NCBI RefSeq assembly: GCF_020166415.1
Contig: NZ_JAIQXV010000001.1
Coordinates: forward strand, 124,001-188,000
Direction: 5' to 3'
DNA from: Deinococcus multiflagellatus
GTDB taxonomy: Bacteria > Deinococcota > Deinococci > Deinococcales > Deinococcaceae
Length of the DNA: 64,000 bases
Numbering within the stretch: the stretch's first letter is position 1; each line of letters starts with the position of its first letter. Shown piece by piece: positions 10,505 through 22,236 of the stretch. The translations under genes were made by a program, and so were the position numbers. A model generated the notes under the pieces. The model searched no databases and was not told the DNA's origin. It was given only the letters and a program-made list of their open reading frames with translations.

Positions 10505-10915
10505 GTGACGCGCCCCGACCCAGCCGCCCCACCTGCCGCAGCGCCGGACAGCACCTCGGCGGCGATTGCGCGTACGGTGCAGCACAGCCTGGAAGCCGAG
10601 CGGCGCGACCTGCCCACCCAGGCCGAACTGGAACGCCGCACCCGCGAACTGCGCTACCGCGAGGCCGTAGATCAGCGCTGGTTGCGCCTGGGGGTGGGCG
10701 CCATTGTGTTTCTGCTGTCGGCCGGGTGGCTGGCCGCCGATATCGTGCTGACGCTGGCCGTGGGCTGGGGGCAATTGGGGGGCCGGGCCTTCAAGCTCGA
10801 CAGCACCGTCGTGGTGGCCTTCCTGACCACCAGCACCGCCACGGTCATCGGCCTGTTCCTGGTGTTCCTGCGCTGGCTGTACCCGCAGGGGGCCGCGCCG
10901 CCCGGCGGGGCGTGA
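10505..10915 (+). CDS. Two-TM membrane protein coupled to the Panacea gene, putative toxin
   Basis: A 136-residue protein with a Pro/Ala-rich start, a charged helical region (residues about 20-60, including EAERRDLPTQAELERR) and two membrane helices (about 63-88 and 98-122). The second helix contains a Thr-rich turn, FLTTSTATVIGLFLVFLRWLYP, ending in aromatic and basic residues at the membrane edge. I recognise this build as one found beside Panacea proteins in other bacteria. It starts with GTG at 10505, two bases after the upstream stop. A toxin that disturbs the membrane is one option; a phage-defence or housekeeping membrane protein is another. Confidence 0.6.
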   Translation: MTRPDPAAPPAAAPDSTSAAIARTVQHSLEAERRDLPTQAELERRTRELRYREAVDQRWLRLGVGAIVFLLSAGWLAADIVLTLAVGWGQLGGRAFKLDSTVVVAFLTTSTATVIGLFLVFLRWLYPQGAAPPGGA

Positions 10916-11029
10916 GCCGCCCAACAGTTCATGTGGGAAAATGCGGTAAAATCGCAGATTGTGACGCGCGCCGCCTGAGCCCTGTCTGTCCCGGGCTTTC
11001 CTCCGGCGCGCCCCTTCCCCGGAGGACCC

Positions 11030-12562
<1,533 letters not shown>

Positions 12563-12595
12563 GTTCAGTTCCTAAAGCGATCTGCTGATCCTATT

Positions 12596-12627
12596 CCCTT
12601 CCCCGAATCGGGAAGGGGATTGATTTT
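12596..12627 (+). terminator. Terminator after the radical SAM gene
   Basis: CCCTTCCC at 12596-12603 pairs with GGGAAGGG at 12610-12617 around CGAATC, followed by GATTGATTTT. It separates the radical SAM gene from the AT-rich gene that follows. Confidence 0.8.
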
Positions 12628-12655
12628 ATGCAGTCTATTAGCAAGCAGCACGAAG

Positions 12656-12661
12656 TATGCT
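12656..12661 (+). promoter_or_regulatory. -10 box of the AT-rich nuclease-like gene
   Basis: TATGCT lies 6 nt before the ATG at 12668, supporting this start over the open frame that begins at 12620. The acquired gene therefore already has a host-style leaderless promoter. Confidence 0.5.
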
Positions 12662-12667
12662 CAGGAT

Positions 12668-13252
12668 ATGGACCCTGAGCAACTGGTAAAAGATTGGATG
12701 GAGAGAACCTATGGATTAATTTTAGAAAAAATTCCCGAATCCACAACAAAAACACCCGACTTTTCAATCAGTTTTGATGCTAATTTGATTGGTTACGCAG
12801 AACTGAAGACCCTTGAGCGTGTAGACCCATCCCAAACTCCTGGCTGGTCTGAAGTGGAAGAGATGCAGGTTCATGAGGAAGGTATGACGATGTCGATGCA
12901 TAGCCGCGAGGACAACTCGGTTAATCGCGTGTCAAATTGCATCGAAAAGGCTTATGAGCAGCTGAGGGGATATCCAAGTATTCGGTGCCTTATCATCTTA
13001 AATGCAAGCTATGCTGATGTGGGCGATTTGGAAGAGTGTATATATGGATATTCGGAGTTTGAAGGTCAAACGCCTCTCAGACTTGTATCTGATCCCAGAG
13101 CACACAAAAGGCTTCTTCCAATACTGCCGGCATTCGACATATTTATTTGGTTGGACAGGAAGGGGGCACGCCTACAGCCCTTCCTTCGTGGTGGCTCTCC
13201 CACAGGAGTAAAGTTTGCGCAAGATTTTTTGATGCAACCTCGGGGATATTAG
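12668..13252 (+). CDS. Putative PD-(D/E)XK nuclease-fold protein, likely horizontally acquired
   Basis: The 194-residue protein does not match a family I can name. Its N-terminal half fits the PD-(D/E)XK plan: a first helix (EQLVKDWMERTYG), then PD at residues 30-31, a strand, and E45-L46-K47 in GYAELKTLE. A later helix (VSNCIEKAYEQLRGY) and strand (RCLIILNAS) match the expected order. Such folds occur in restriction enzymes, DNA repair and defence systems. GC is near 45%, far below neighbours, and codon use is unlike the rest (many A/T-ending codons), which points to recent transfer. It stands alone between a terminator and the convergent aquaporin gene; no methylase or partner is adjacent. 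Confidence 0.65.
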   Translation: MDPEQLVKDWMERTYGLILEKIPESTTKTPDFSISFDANLIGYAELKTLERVDPSQTPGWSEVEEMQVHEEGMTMSMHSREDNSVNRVSNCIEKAYEQLRGYPSIRCLIILNASYADVGDLEECIYGYSEFEGQTPLRLVSDPRAHKRLLPILPAFDIFIWLDRKGARLQPFLRGGSPTGVKFAQDFLMQPRGY

Positions 13253-13276
13253 TCTTTCGTACAACTCTTGGATGAG

Positions 13277-13996
13277 CTATTGGAATCTGTCTCTGCCCTG
13301 CGCCGCCTCGCATTCCTGGGCGTTGGCAGGGTCCCGGGTCAGCCGGGTGAAGGCCAGCGCCAGCAGGGCCCCGGCCAGTGGCCCCAGCAGGTGCGGCCAA
13401 CTGCCGGCCAGATCGGCGCGCAGCAGCGCTGGCCCAAAGCTCTTGGCGGGGTTCATCGCCACCGCCGAGAGCGGATTGGTCAGCAGATGGTCCAGGCCCA
13501 CGGCCGTCCCCACAATGAGCCCCGCGCTGACCTTCAGCGTCTGGTTGCGGTGCGCCACACCCAGAATCACCGTCAGCAGGAAAAAGGTCGCGCCCACTTC
13601 CAACAGCGTCGCCCCGGCCGCGAGCACCCGCTCGGTGGGGTGGGGCAGCGGCGTCACCGTGCGCAGCAGGGCCGCGGCGGCAGCTGACGCCGCGAACTGG
13701 GCCCCCACGTAAGGCAGCACCCGCCCCCAGGGAAAGGCGCCCCGCAGCGCGAAGGCCAGCGTGACCACGGGATTGAAATGGGCCCCGGAGAGGTCGCCCA
13801 GCGTGAAGATCATGGTCAGGATCACCAGGGCGGGGGTCAAGGCGTGGGCCACGAGGTCGGGCAGCAGGTGGCCCTGGGCCAGCGCGGCAGCGGCCACGGT
13901 CATCAGGGTCAGCACAAAGGTTCCCAGCCCCTCGGCCAGCAGGGCAGGGCCCAGCGGCGGGGCGGGATGGTCGGGGCAAGCGCTCAGGCCGGGCAT
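13277..13996 (-). CDS. MIP family channel (aquaporin/aquaglyceroporin)
   Basis: The 239-residue membrane protein has six transmembrane helices and the two half-helix motifs of the MIP family. The first is [12 protein letters not shown], with NPV in place of NPA, and the second is [13 protein letters not shown]. The variant first motif and NPAKSFG are seen in bacterial AqpZ-like and archaeal channels, so the permeant may be water or a small solute. A CATTCT box lies 5 nt before the ATG at 13996, which favours that start over the GTG at 14014. It converges with the AT-rich gene on the plus strand. Confidence 0.9.
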   Translation of the reverse strand: MPGLSACPDHPAPPLGPALLAEGLGTFVLTLMTVAAAALAQGHLLPDLVAHALTPALVILTMIFTLGDLSGAHFNPVVTLAFALRGAFPWGRVLPYVGAQFAASAAAAALLRTVTPLPHPTERVLAAGATLLEVGATFFLLTVILGVAHRNQTLKVSAGLIVGTAVGLDHLLTNPLSAVAMNPAKSFGPALLRADLAGSWPHLLGPLAGALLALAFTRLTRDPANAQECEAAQGRDRFQ

Positions 13997-14077
13997 CAGA
14001 CAGAATGATGACACTGCCGCCTGGGAAACATCACGAGACGGTCAGGCCATGCACAGCGCTGAGGCCTCCGCTTGGGC

Positions 14078-15382
<1,305 letters not shown>

Positions 15383-15503
15383 GCCTTTACCTTGCCCAGC
15401 GCCGGGCCGGGTGGGGATTGGGGAACCCTAAAGTCCGGCTGGCCGAACGCCCACCGCAGGCCGCAAACAGCTCAACGGTTCCCCAAGAGTGCCCCCCGGG
15501 CCG

Positions 15504-16862
15504 TCAGTTCTGGTTCGCCAGGAACGCCGCCTGATTGCGGTAAAAGGCCTTCACGTCCCGGAACGACAGATTGCCCGTGATGTCAATGTGGTCGTAGCCG
15601 TCCACCCGGCCCAGGCGATACCACAGGCCCGGCAGGGTGGCGCCGCCGCTGTAAGCCACGCTGCTTTCGTTCAGGGGCGCGTTCATGGATTTGCCCGGCA
15701 CAATGCCGTCGTTGGCCCACCAGCTCCGGTCATAGGTCACGGCCCCGCCGGGGCTGCGCCCGCCGATGTTGCCCAGCCCTGGGCTGAGGGGCGGCGCGTA
15801 GGGAAAGGCCACGGCCGACAGCACCGGGTTCATGGTGAGGTTGGGGTAGTGCCAGCCGGTGAGCAGGCCCGGGGTGGTGGCGTTCGTTTCCCAGGAAAAG
15901 TAACGGGTGGTGCGGCTGCGGCCCAGCCAGCGGTTGAGTTCGGCCGCGCCGTCGGGGCCCAGGTCCCAGGCGGCCTGGTCCCTACTGGTCCACACGCGCG
16001 AGGCGAACACGCGGTTCTGGTAGGTGCTGAAGCGCTCGCCGGGCGCGCGGCTCAGGCCCCACTGCCCCAGGTCGAAGTTGTAGACAAAGTTCTCGGGGTC
16101 GGCGGCGCCCACGCTGGCGGCAAAGGCCAGAATCAGGTTCTTGAACATGGGCACCGCTGCCTGCAGGGTGTCGGCCGCCGGGCTGCCGCTGTTGGGGCTG
16201 CTGACGGTCATCACGCTGCGCACCCAGCCCGCGCGCCCGCCCGTGAACAGGGCGCCGCTGCCCGCGTTGGCCGGGTGGCCGTCGTCCAGCAGCTTCACCA
16301 GGGTGCGGGCCGTCTGGCCCCCCATCGAATGCCCCAGCAGGTTGACTGGGTGAGCAGCGTCCCACTGCGGATAGAAGCCGGGGTAACACTTGGCGCTGTC
16401 GGTGCGGGCGTGCCCGTGCTGCGCCGCGTGCGCCGCGCCGTAATCCACGCACCCGCCCTTGATCTGCGCGTACAGCTCGGCGGCGCGGTCCCAGTTGCTG
16501 CTCACCGGGCCCAGGCTGGCGGTAAAGACCCGGTAGCCCTGGGCACGCAGGTCTTCCTGTACATCCAGCAGTCCGCCCCAGTAGCGCAGCCCCAGCCCCT
16601 CGTCGCGCCCAAAGCCCCCCAGGCCATGCACCAGGATCAGCGGCACGCTCTTGTCCAGCACCTGTGCCGTCATCGCCCGGCCGCCCGGGTAGGTGCGGCT
16701 CAGGTCGGTCATGGGCGCGGGGGTGGCGGTGGGCTCGGGCGGGGTGGGGGTGGCCGCCGCGTGCAGGGCGGGCTCGGGGGCCGCCGCCGGGGCGGCGCAG
16801 CCAGCCAGCAGGCCAGCGGTGACGGTCAGGGCAAGGAGCAGGAAGGAACGTGAACCAGTCAT
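15504..16862 (-). CDS. Secreted lipoprotein lipase (triacylglycerol lipase, family I.5/I.6-like)
   Basis: The 452-residue protein starts with a lipoprotein signal peptide ending LLAGC, so it is probably anchored on the cell surface. The mature enzyme begins with a Pro/Ala-rich linker. The oxyanion strand LILVHGLGGFGRDEGLG and the nucleophile elbow LLGHSMGGQTARTL match staphylococcal and Geobacillus lipases, which hydrolyse long-chain triacylglycerols. An Asp and a His for the triad are expected in the second half; RVDGYDHIDITG near the end holds the likely His. The ATG at 16862 is chosen because the signal peptide begins there; the frame is open to 17039 without protein-like content. Confidence 0.9.
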   Translation of the reverse strand: MTGSRSFLLLALTVTAGLLAGCAAPAAAPEPALHAAATPTPPEPTATPAPMTDLSRTYPGGRAMTAQVLDKSVPLILVHGLGGFGRDEGLGLRYWGGLLDVQEDLRAQGYRVFTASLGPVSSNWDRAAELYAQIKGGCVDYGAAHAAQHGHARTDSAKCYPGFYPQWDAAHPVNLLGHSMGGQTARTLVKLLDDGHPANAGSGALFTGGRAGWVRSVMTVSSPNSGSPAADTLQAAVPMFKNLILAFAASVGAADPENFVYNFDLGQWGLSRAPGERFSTYQNRVFASRVWTSRDQAAWDLGPDGAAELNRWLGRSRTTRYFSWETNATTPGLLTGWHYPNLTMNPVLSAVAFPYAPPLSPGLGNIGGRSPGGAVTYDRSWWANDGIVPGKSMNAPLNESSVAYSGGATLPGLWYRLGRVDGYDHIDITGNLSFRDVKAFYRNQAAFLANQN

Positions 16863-17154
16863 GGGGCTCCCAGGGGGGCCGCCCACCAGGGCGCGGTGCA
16901 GGCGCCCACGCCGGTCACCGCTGACCACACGCAGCCGCGCGCCCCGGGGCGGCGAGGTTGGATTTTTGGTACAGGGTGCACTGTGGCACACAGCTGACCC
17001 GCTGTCTTGACCCGGGTTCAAAACAGAGGAAAAGCGCACGGTGGGCGGGGAAGGGGGTGCGCCGACAACAGCAAGAGATCGCCCCCGCCTTGGCGATTGA
17101 AAACAATTCTGTCTCTATTCCAGTCAATCTCACGCTCCTGGTCTGGGCAGACGG

Positions 17155-17160
17155 CATTAT
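17155..17160 (+). promoter_or_regulatory. -10 box of the lysT operon
   Basis: CATTAT ends 6 nt before the ATG at 17167. Upstream (16863-17154, no gene) lies an AT-richer stretch with GATTG at 17096-17100 and CAATC at 17125-17129, a possible regulator site. Confidence 0.45.
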
Positions 17161-17166
17161 GGGCGC

Positions 17167-18416
<1,250 letters not shown>

Positions 18417-18420
<4 letters not shown>

Positions 18421-18827
18421 GCGAGACCGTCTTTCATCTCCCCGAAACGCTGCCCCGGGCCCGGGGCTACACCCCGGCTGTGGAGGTGCGCGGTGGCCGC
18501 ACCCTGTACATTTCCGGCCAGGTGGCCCTGAATGCCGGGGGCGAACTGGTAGGCCCCGGCGACTTTGAGGCCCAGGCCCGGCAGTGTTTTCAGAACGTGG
18601 CGCACGCGCTGGCAGCGGCCGACATGACCTTTGCCGATGTGGTCAAGCTGGGTCTGTACGTGCTGGACATGGCCGGGTTGCCCACCCTGCGCCGCGTGCG
18701 CGACGACTTCGTGAACACGGCCCAGCCCCCGGCCAGCACCTTGGTTCAAGTGAGTGCCTTCTTCCGGGCCGACGTGCTGGTGGAAGTCGAGGCGGTGGCG
18801 GTGGCCCCGCTGGAAAGGAGGGCCTGA
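18417..18827 (+). CDS. RidA/YjgF family enamine/imine deaminase
   Basis: The 136-residue protein shows the RidA fold: LYISGQVALNAGGELVG near the start corresponds to the usual SGQ...d..G..v segment, and PPASTLVQVSAFFRADVLVEVEAVA near the end corresponds to PARs.v.V..L..d.lvEie. RidA proteins hydrolyse reactive 2-aminoacrylate or other enamines released by PLP enzymes. The catalytic Arg of canonical RidA (PARS/PARA) seems replaced, as the sequence reads PPAST, so this may be another Rid subfamily. It sits between lysT and lysU, overlapping the lysT stop (GTGA) and ending one base before lysU, clearly within the operon. Confidence 0.85.
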
Positions 18828-18828
18828 C

Positions 18829-19323
18829 ATGCCCCGAGTCTGGACATTTGGCGACAGCGTGAACACCGACGACATCCTGCCGGGCAAGTTCGCGCCCTTT
18901 ATGGCAGGCGAGGACCGCTTTCAGACCTTCGCCTTTCACTACATCCGCCCGGAGTTCGCCGCGCAGGTGCAGCCCGGCGATCTGCTCATTGGCGGGCGCA
19001 ACTGGGGGCTGGGGTCCAGCCGCGAATATGCCCCCCAGGCGCTGAAAAAGCTGCAGATTGGCGGCATCGTGGCGCCCAGCTTCGCGCGGATTCACTACCG
19101 CAACCTGCTGAACCTGGGCATTCCCGCCTTTGAATACGACCTGACGGGCGTGCTGCACGACGGCGATGAGGTGACGCTGGACGTGAATTCCGGCGTGCTG
19201 ACCTATGCCGGCGGCGCGGTGCAATTGCCCCCACCTCCGGCCTTTCTGCGCGAGGCCCTGCAGGAAGGCAGCATTCTGGCCTTTTTCAAGAAGCACGGGC
19301 GCTTTCCGGGCGAGGACGCCTAA
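18829..19323 (+). CDS. lysU: Homoaconitase small subunit
   Basis: The 164-residue swivel-domain subunit partners with LysT. Landmarks are FGDSVNTDDILPGKF at the N terminus, LIGGRNWGLGSSREYAPQALK (the Gly-rich substrate loop that contains the SREYA motif) and SFARIHYRNLLNLG. The loop that discriminates isopropylmalate from homocitrate lies in this subunit, but I cannot read specificity with certainty. A strong AAAGGAGGG ribosome site lies at 18814-18822. Its TAA stop is also the first three bases of the -10 box for the next gene. Confidence 0.9.
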   Translation: MPRVWTFGDSVNTDDILPGKFAPFMAGEDRFQTFAFHYIRPEFAAQVQPGDLLIGGRNWGLGSSREYAPQALKKLQIGGIVAPSFARIHYRNLLNLGIPAFEYDLTGVLHDGDEVTLDVNSGVLTYAGGAVQLPPPPAFLREALQEGSILAFFKKHGRFPGEDA

Positions 19324-19326
19324 ACT
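19321..19326 (+). promoter_or_regulatory. -10 box of the zinc-ribbon gene, overlapping the lysU stop
   Basis: TAAACT ends 6 nt before the ATG at 19333. Its TAA is the lysU stop codon, so a leaderless internal promoter appears built into the end of lysU. Confidence 0.5.
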
Positions 19327-19332
19327 GGGCGC

Positions 19333-19668
19333 ATGGCAATTCTGGAAGTGGAATGTCCGATCTGTGAGGAAGTGCTGGAACTGACGGACGAGGACCGCGC
19401 CGAACTGGCCGTGGGCGACGTGATCGTGTGTGCGTCGTGCCACAGCGAGATGGAAGTCACGCGCAACGGCGGCGGCGAGGACTTTGAGCTGGACCTGCTG
19501 AGCGCCATGACCACCTGCCCCCACTGCGACGAGGAATTCGAGGTGACGCCCGATATGCTCGCCGCCGCGCCGGCTACCCGCAGCCAGGACGGCACTGAGG
19601 TCAGCCTGATGACCTGCCCGCACTGCAAATCGAAGTTTGAGCTGGACCTGAGCGACGAGCCGGAGTGA
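19333..19668 (+). CDS. Double zinc-ribbon protein next to lysW
   Basis: A 111-residue acidic protein with two zinc-knuckle units. The first (residues about 8-42) has CPIC and CASC spaced as in the N-terminal ribbon of LysW proteins. The second (about 60-103) has CPHC and CPHC around an Ala-rich, partly disordered loop. It lacks the C-terminal EDWGE carrier tail of LysW. No family name is certain; a fused or duplicated LysW-type ribbon is the closest match I can see. It is placed between lysU and a LysW that itself lacks cysteines, so it may have taken over, or assists, the zinc-dependent part of LysW. That role is inference. Confidence 0.75.
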   Translation: MAILEVECPICEEVLELTDEDRAELAVGDVIVCASCHSEMEVTRNGGGEDFELDLLSAMTTCPHCDEEFEVTPDMLAAAPATRSQDGTEVSLMTCPHCKSKFELDLSDEPE

Positions 19669-19693
19669 AGGTAAAGCGGCCTGTCCAGACAAC

Positions 19694-19735
19694 ATCAAAC
19701 GCAAAGCGTATTTTGACTTAGCCTATCAAACGCAA
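19694..19735 (+). repeat. Direct repeat upstream of lysW, possible operator
   Basis: ATCAAACGCAA occurs at 19694-19704 and again at 19725-19735, start to start 31 bp, about three helical turns. The stretch is AT-rich in contrast to its surroundings and contains TATTTT and TTGACT, either of which could be promoter parts. The second copy runs into the GGAG ribosome site of lysW. Confidence 0.55.
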
Positions 19736-19744
19736 GGAGAAGCT

Positions 19745-19918
19745 ATGCCTACTGTTGTCTTTGAAAACCCTGATACCGGCGCCGCCATCGAACTGACCAA
19801 CCCCGAACTGGGCGAACTGGTCATTGACGATGAAACCGGCGTGGAATACGAAGTCGTCTCGGTGGACCCGCCCCGCCTGGAAGCCGCCCCGCAAGAAGCG
19901 GAGGACTGGGGCGAGTAA
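19745..19918 (+). CDS. lysW: LysW amino-group carrier protein lacking zinc-binding cysteines
   Basis: The 57-residue acidic protein ends in EAEDWGE, the hallmark tail of LysW, whose last Glu receives 2-aminoadipate so that later enzymes work on a protein-bound intermediate. NPELGELV and EVVSVDPPRLE also match LysW. Typical LysW has a zinc knuckle with two Cys pairs; here the equivalent sites read ENPDTG and DDETG, with no Cys at all in the protein. A GGAG ribosome site precedes the ATG. lysX, which encodes the ligase that loads LysW, follows after 77 bases. Assignment is firm from the tail and context; the cysteine loss is the oddity. Confidence 0.93.
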   Translation: MPTVVFENPDTGAAIELTNPELGELVIDDETGVEYEVVSVDPPRLEAAPQEAEDWGE

Positions 19919-19995
19919 CGTGGCCCGGCGGCGGTCGGGGGGGCCTCAGCGCCTGCCCTGACCGCCGCTGACCCGTTGCCCCCGGAAAGGCCCCT

Positions 19996-20859
19996 ATGGC
20001 TGAACTGGCCGTGCTGTACGACCGCATCCGCCCCGACGAGAAGATGCTCTTTGAGGCCCTGGACGATCTGGGTGTGCCCTACGACAAGGTGTACACGCCC
20101 CAGCTGACGCTGACCTTTGACGAGCAGGGCCGCCGAGGGGTGCCCTGGCGCGTGGCGATTGAACGCTGCGTGAGCCAGAGCCGGGGCCACGCGGTCACCC
20201 GCGCGCTGGAAGGCTTTGGGGTGCAGGTGATCAACCCCGCGCACGTGATCGAGGTCTGCGGCGACAAGCTGGCCACCAACGCCGCGCTGCACGCCGCCGG
20301 ACTGCCCACCCCCCGCACGGGCGTGGCCTTTGACGGCGAGAGCGCCCTGGCCCTCATTGAAACCCTGGGCTACCCGGTGGTCCTGAAACCCACCGTGGGC
20401 TCCTGGGGCCGCATGGTCAGCCGCCTGAATGACCGCGCCGCCGCCGAGGCTGTCATTGAGCACAAGGAGGTGCTGGGCGGGCCGCAGCACGGCATTTTTT
20501 ACGTGCAGGAACTGGTGGACAAGCCGGGCCGCGACATCCGCGCGTTTGTGGTCGGCGGGCAGTGTATTGGCGCCATTTACCGCACCAGTGAACACTGGAT
20601 CACGAACACCGCGCGCGGCGCCAAGGCCAGCAACTGCCCCCTCACCCCCGAACTGGCCGACCTTGCCGTCCGCGCCGCCGCCGCCGTGCAGGGGCAGATC
20701 GTGGCGATTGATCTGGTGGAAGACCCGCGCGCCGGGAACGAGTGGGGCGGCCTGACCATCATCGAGATCAACCACACGATGGAATTCAAGAATTCGGTGA
20801 GCACCACGGGCGTGAACATCCCGCGCCTGATGGGCGAGTACGCGGTGTCCAAGTTGTAA
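19996..20859 (+). CDS. lysX: Alpha-aminoadipate--LysW ligase
   Basis: LysX is an ATP-grasp enzyme of the RimK type that attaches the amino group of 2-aminoadipate to the C-terminal Glu of LysW. The 287-residue protein has the expected layout: N-terminal Rossmann-like domain, then [20 protein letters not shown], the ATP-binding strand and Gly-rich loop [38 protein letters not shown], and the metal-binding end [27 protein letters not shown] site precedes the ATG. The remaining enzymes (LysZ, LysY, LysJ, LysK) are not in the window. Confidence 0.95.
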   Translation: MAELAVLYDRIRPDEKMLFEALDDLGVPYDKVYTPQLTLTFDEQGRRGVPWRVAIERCVSQSRGHAVTRALEGFGVQVINPAHVIEVCGDKLATNAALHAAGLPTPRTGVAFDGESALALIETLGYPVVLKPTVGSWGRMVSRLNDRAAAEAVIEHKEVLGGPQHGIFYVQELVDKPGRDIRAFVVGGQCIGAIYRTSEHWITNTARGAKASNCPLTPELADLAVRAAAAVQGQIVAIDLVEDPRAGNEWGGLTIIEINHTMEFKNSVSTTGVNIPRLMGEYAVSKL

Positions 20860-20869
20860 GGCGGGTCAA

Positions 20870-20912
20870 CAGGGGGCGGCCCGGTCACGTAAGATGGCCG
20901 GGCCGCCCCCTG
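20870..20912. terminator. Bidirectional terminator between lysX and the CBS gene
   Basis: A 15-bp perfect stem: CAGGGGGCGGCCCGG at 20870-20884 pairs with CCGGGCCGCCCCCTG at 20898-20912. It is followed by TTTG on the plus strand and sits between convergent genes. Confidence 0.8.
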
Positions 20913-20919
20913 TTTGCCG

Positions 20920-21543
20920 TTATTCCAGCACGTCAATCCCTGCATCCTGTACGCGGCGGCGCACGTCTTTCACGCCTTCGCCGTTCACGCGCATCACAAA
21001 GCGGCGGCGGCCATTTTCGCCCCCAAAGGTCGCCACGCTGATGATGTTGCTGGGCAGCACGGCGCCCGTGGCCCGCTCCAGGCTGCCAGGGACGTCAGGC
21101 ATGTCCAGGGTCAGGCGCTTACCGCCCTCGCGCATGCCCAGAATGCCGGTAAAGGCGCGCAGCACGTCCATGGTGGTGATGATGCCGCTCAGGACGCCGG
21201 CATCGTTCAGCACCGGCAGGCCGCCCACATGGTGCTCCTGCATGCGCAGCGCGGCGTCTTCCATGTATTCACCCTCGGCGGCCGTGATGACGGGCCGGGC
21301 CATCATCTCGGCCACGGTCAGCTTGCTCAGCAGGTAATTCAGTTCCCACACGCTGAGGGTGGTGGCCTTGCTGGGCATGGCGTCTTTCAGGTCCTTGCGG
21401 GTGGTGATGCCCACCAGTTGGCCCCGGTCCACCACCGGCAGGCGGCGGAAGTTGCCTTCCTTGAGGATTCTCAGCGCGTCCATGACGGGCGTGTCTGGCG
21501 TGACCGTGATGGGGTCGGGGGTCATCCAATCGCGTACGAGCAT
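20920..21543 (-). CDS. CBS-pair protein with C-terminal ACT-like domain (AcuB-like)
   Basis: The 207-residue cytoplasmic protein has two CBS motifs (about residues 7-60 with [18 protein letters not shown], and about 80-130 with [19 protein letters not shown]). A C-terminal ACT-like domain follows (about 140-207, [19 protein letters not shown]). CBS pairs sense adenine nucleotides or SAM, and ACT domains sense amino acids. The build recalls AcuB, but the acetoin operon is absent, so only a nucleotide/amino-acid sensor is proposed. The ATG at 21543 is picked because TACACT lies 6 nt before it; the frame continues to 21630. Confidence 0.88.
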   Translation of the reverse strand: MLVRDWMTPDPITVTPDTPVMDALRILKEGNFRRLPVVDRGQLVGITTRKDLKDAMPSKATTLSVWELNYLLSKLTVAEMMARPVITAAEGEYMEDAALRMQEHHVGGLPVLNDAGVLSGIITTMDVLRAFTGILGMREGGKRLTLDMPDVPGSLERATGAVLPSNIISVATFGGENGRRRFVMRVNGEGVKDVRRRVQDAGIDVLE

Positions 21544-21549
21544 GGGCCC

Positions 21550-21555
21550 AGTGTA
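21550..21555 (-). promoter_or_regulatory. -10 box of the CBS gene
   Basis: TACACT on the minus strand, 6 nt before the ATG at 21543; leaderless type. Confidence 0.5.
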
Positions 21556-21661
21556 CGGGGTGGGCTGCGGGGTGGAAGCCCCGCGTCCGGGCCTGACCCG
21601 GGGCTGACGGCAGATGTGAGGCGCATGCACTGGGCTTCATTCGGCTCAGAAAGGCCCATGA

Positions 21662-21667
21662 TACGTT
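21662..21667 (+). promoter_or_regulatory. -10 box of the first OmpH gene
   Basis: TACGTT, 7 nt before the ATG at 21675; it argues for this start over the TTG at 21666. Confidence 0.45.
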
Positions 21668-21674
21668 GCCGGGC

Positions 21675-22163
21675 ATGAAGATCAGCGCCAAAGTCATGGC
21701 TCCTCTGGCCCTTGCCGCCGCGTTCGGCCTGGGCACGGTCGCCCCACACGCCCAGACCACCCCGCAGAAGGTGGGCTTTGTGGACGTGTCCAAGCTGCTG
21801 GCGGCCCACCCCATGGACAAGGAAATCCAGGAGATCCAGAAAAAGGCCGACGCCGAACTGGGCGCCCTGGACAAGCAGATCAAGGCCATTGACGCCAAGG
21901 GCGCCTCGGCCACCGCCGCCGACAAGCAGACCCGCGAGACGCTGGTCAAGACCATCCAGTCCAAGGCCGACGCCTACGACAAGCAGCTGGAACCCAAGAT
22001 CTCTGTGGTGGAAAAGGCCGTGGACGCCGCCATCAGCAACGTGGCCAAGAGCAACGGCTACAGCATCATCATGGACCGCGACGTCGCCGCCAAGAGTGGC
22101 CTCGTGATCTACGCCGACGGCAGCGCCGAAATCACCGACGCCGTGGCCAAAGCCGTTAAGTAA
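21675..22163 (+). CDS. OmpH/Skp family periplasmic chaperone (first copy)
   Basis: A 162-residue exported protein with a signal peptide of about 26 residues ending AHAQ. The mature part starts with the conserved [15 protein letters not shown] strand, followed by a long charged helix arm (about residues 55-115) with heptad-like Leu/Ala spacing, and closes with the strand pair [30 protein letters not shown]. Skp chaperones hold outer-membrane proteins in the periplasm; Deinococcus has an outer layer with OmpH/SLH proteins. A second copy follows after a terminator, so this gene can be transcribed alone. Confidence 0.92.
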   Translation: MKISAKVMAPLALAAAFGLGTVAPHAQTTPQKVGFVDVSKLLAAHPMDKEIQEIQKKADAELGALDKQIKAIDAKGASATAADKQTRETLVKTIQSKADAYDKQLEPKISVVEKAVDAAISNVAKSNGYSIIMDRDVAAKSGLVIYADGSAEITDAVAKAVK

Positions 22164-22179
22164 GGCCGCCCTGGCCTGG

Positions 22180-22213
22180 GCAGGCCCCCGACGCCAGGGG
22201 CCTGCTTTTTCTT
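22180..22213 (+). terminator. Intrinsic terminator between the two OmpH genes
   Basis: GCAGGCCCC at 22180-22188 pairs with GGGGCCTGC at 22197-22205, followed by TTTTTCTT. Read-through would be needed to express the second copy from the first promoter. Confidence 0.85.
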
Positions 22214-22236
22214 CGCCCCCCAAGGAGGCCCCCGGC

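Noticed and set aside
16863..17166. Lysine riboswitch before lysT
   Set aside because: No L-box-like conserved segments were seen, and the -10 box lies 6 nt from the ATG, leaving no leader RNA.
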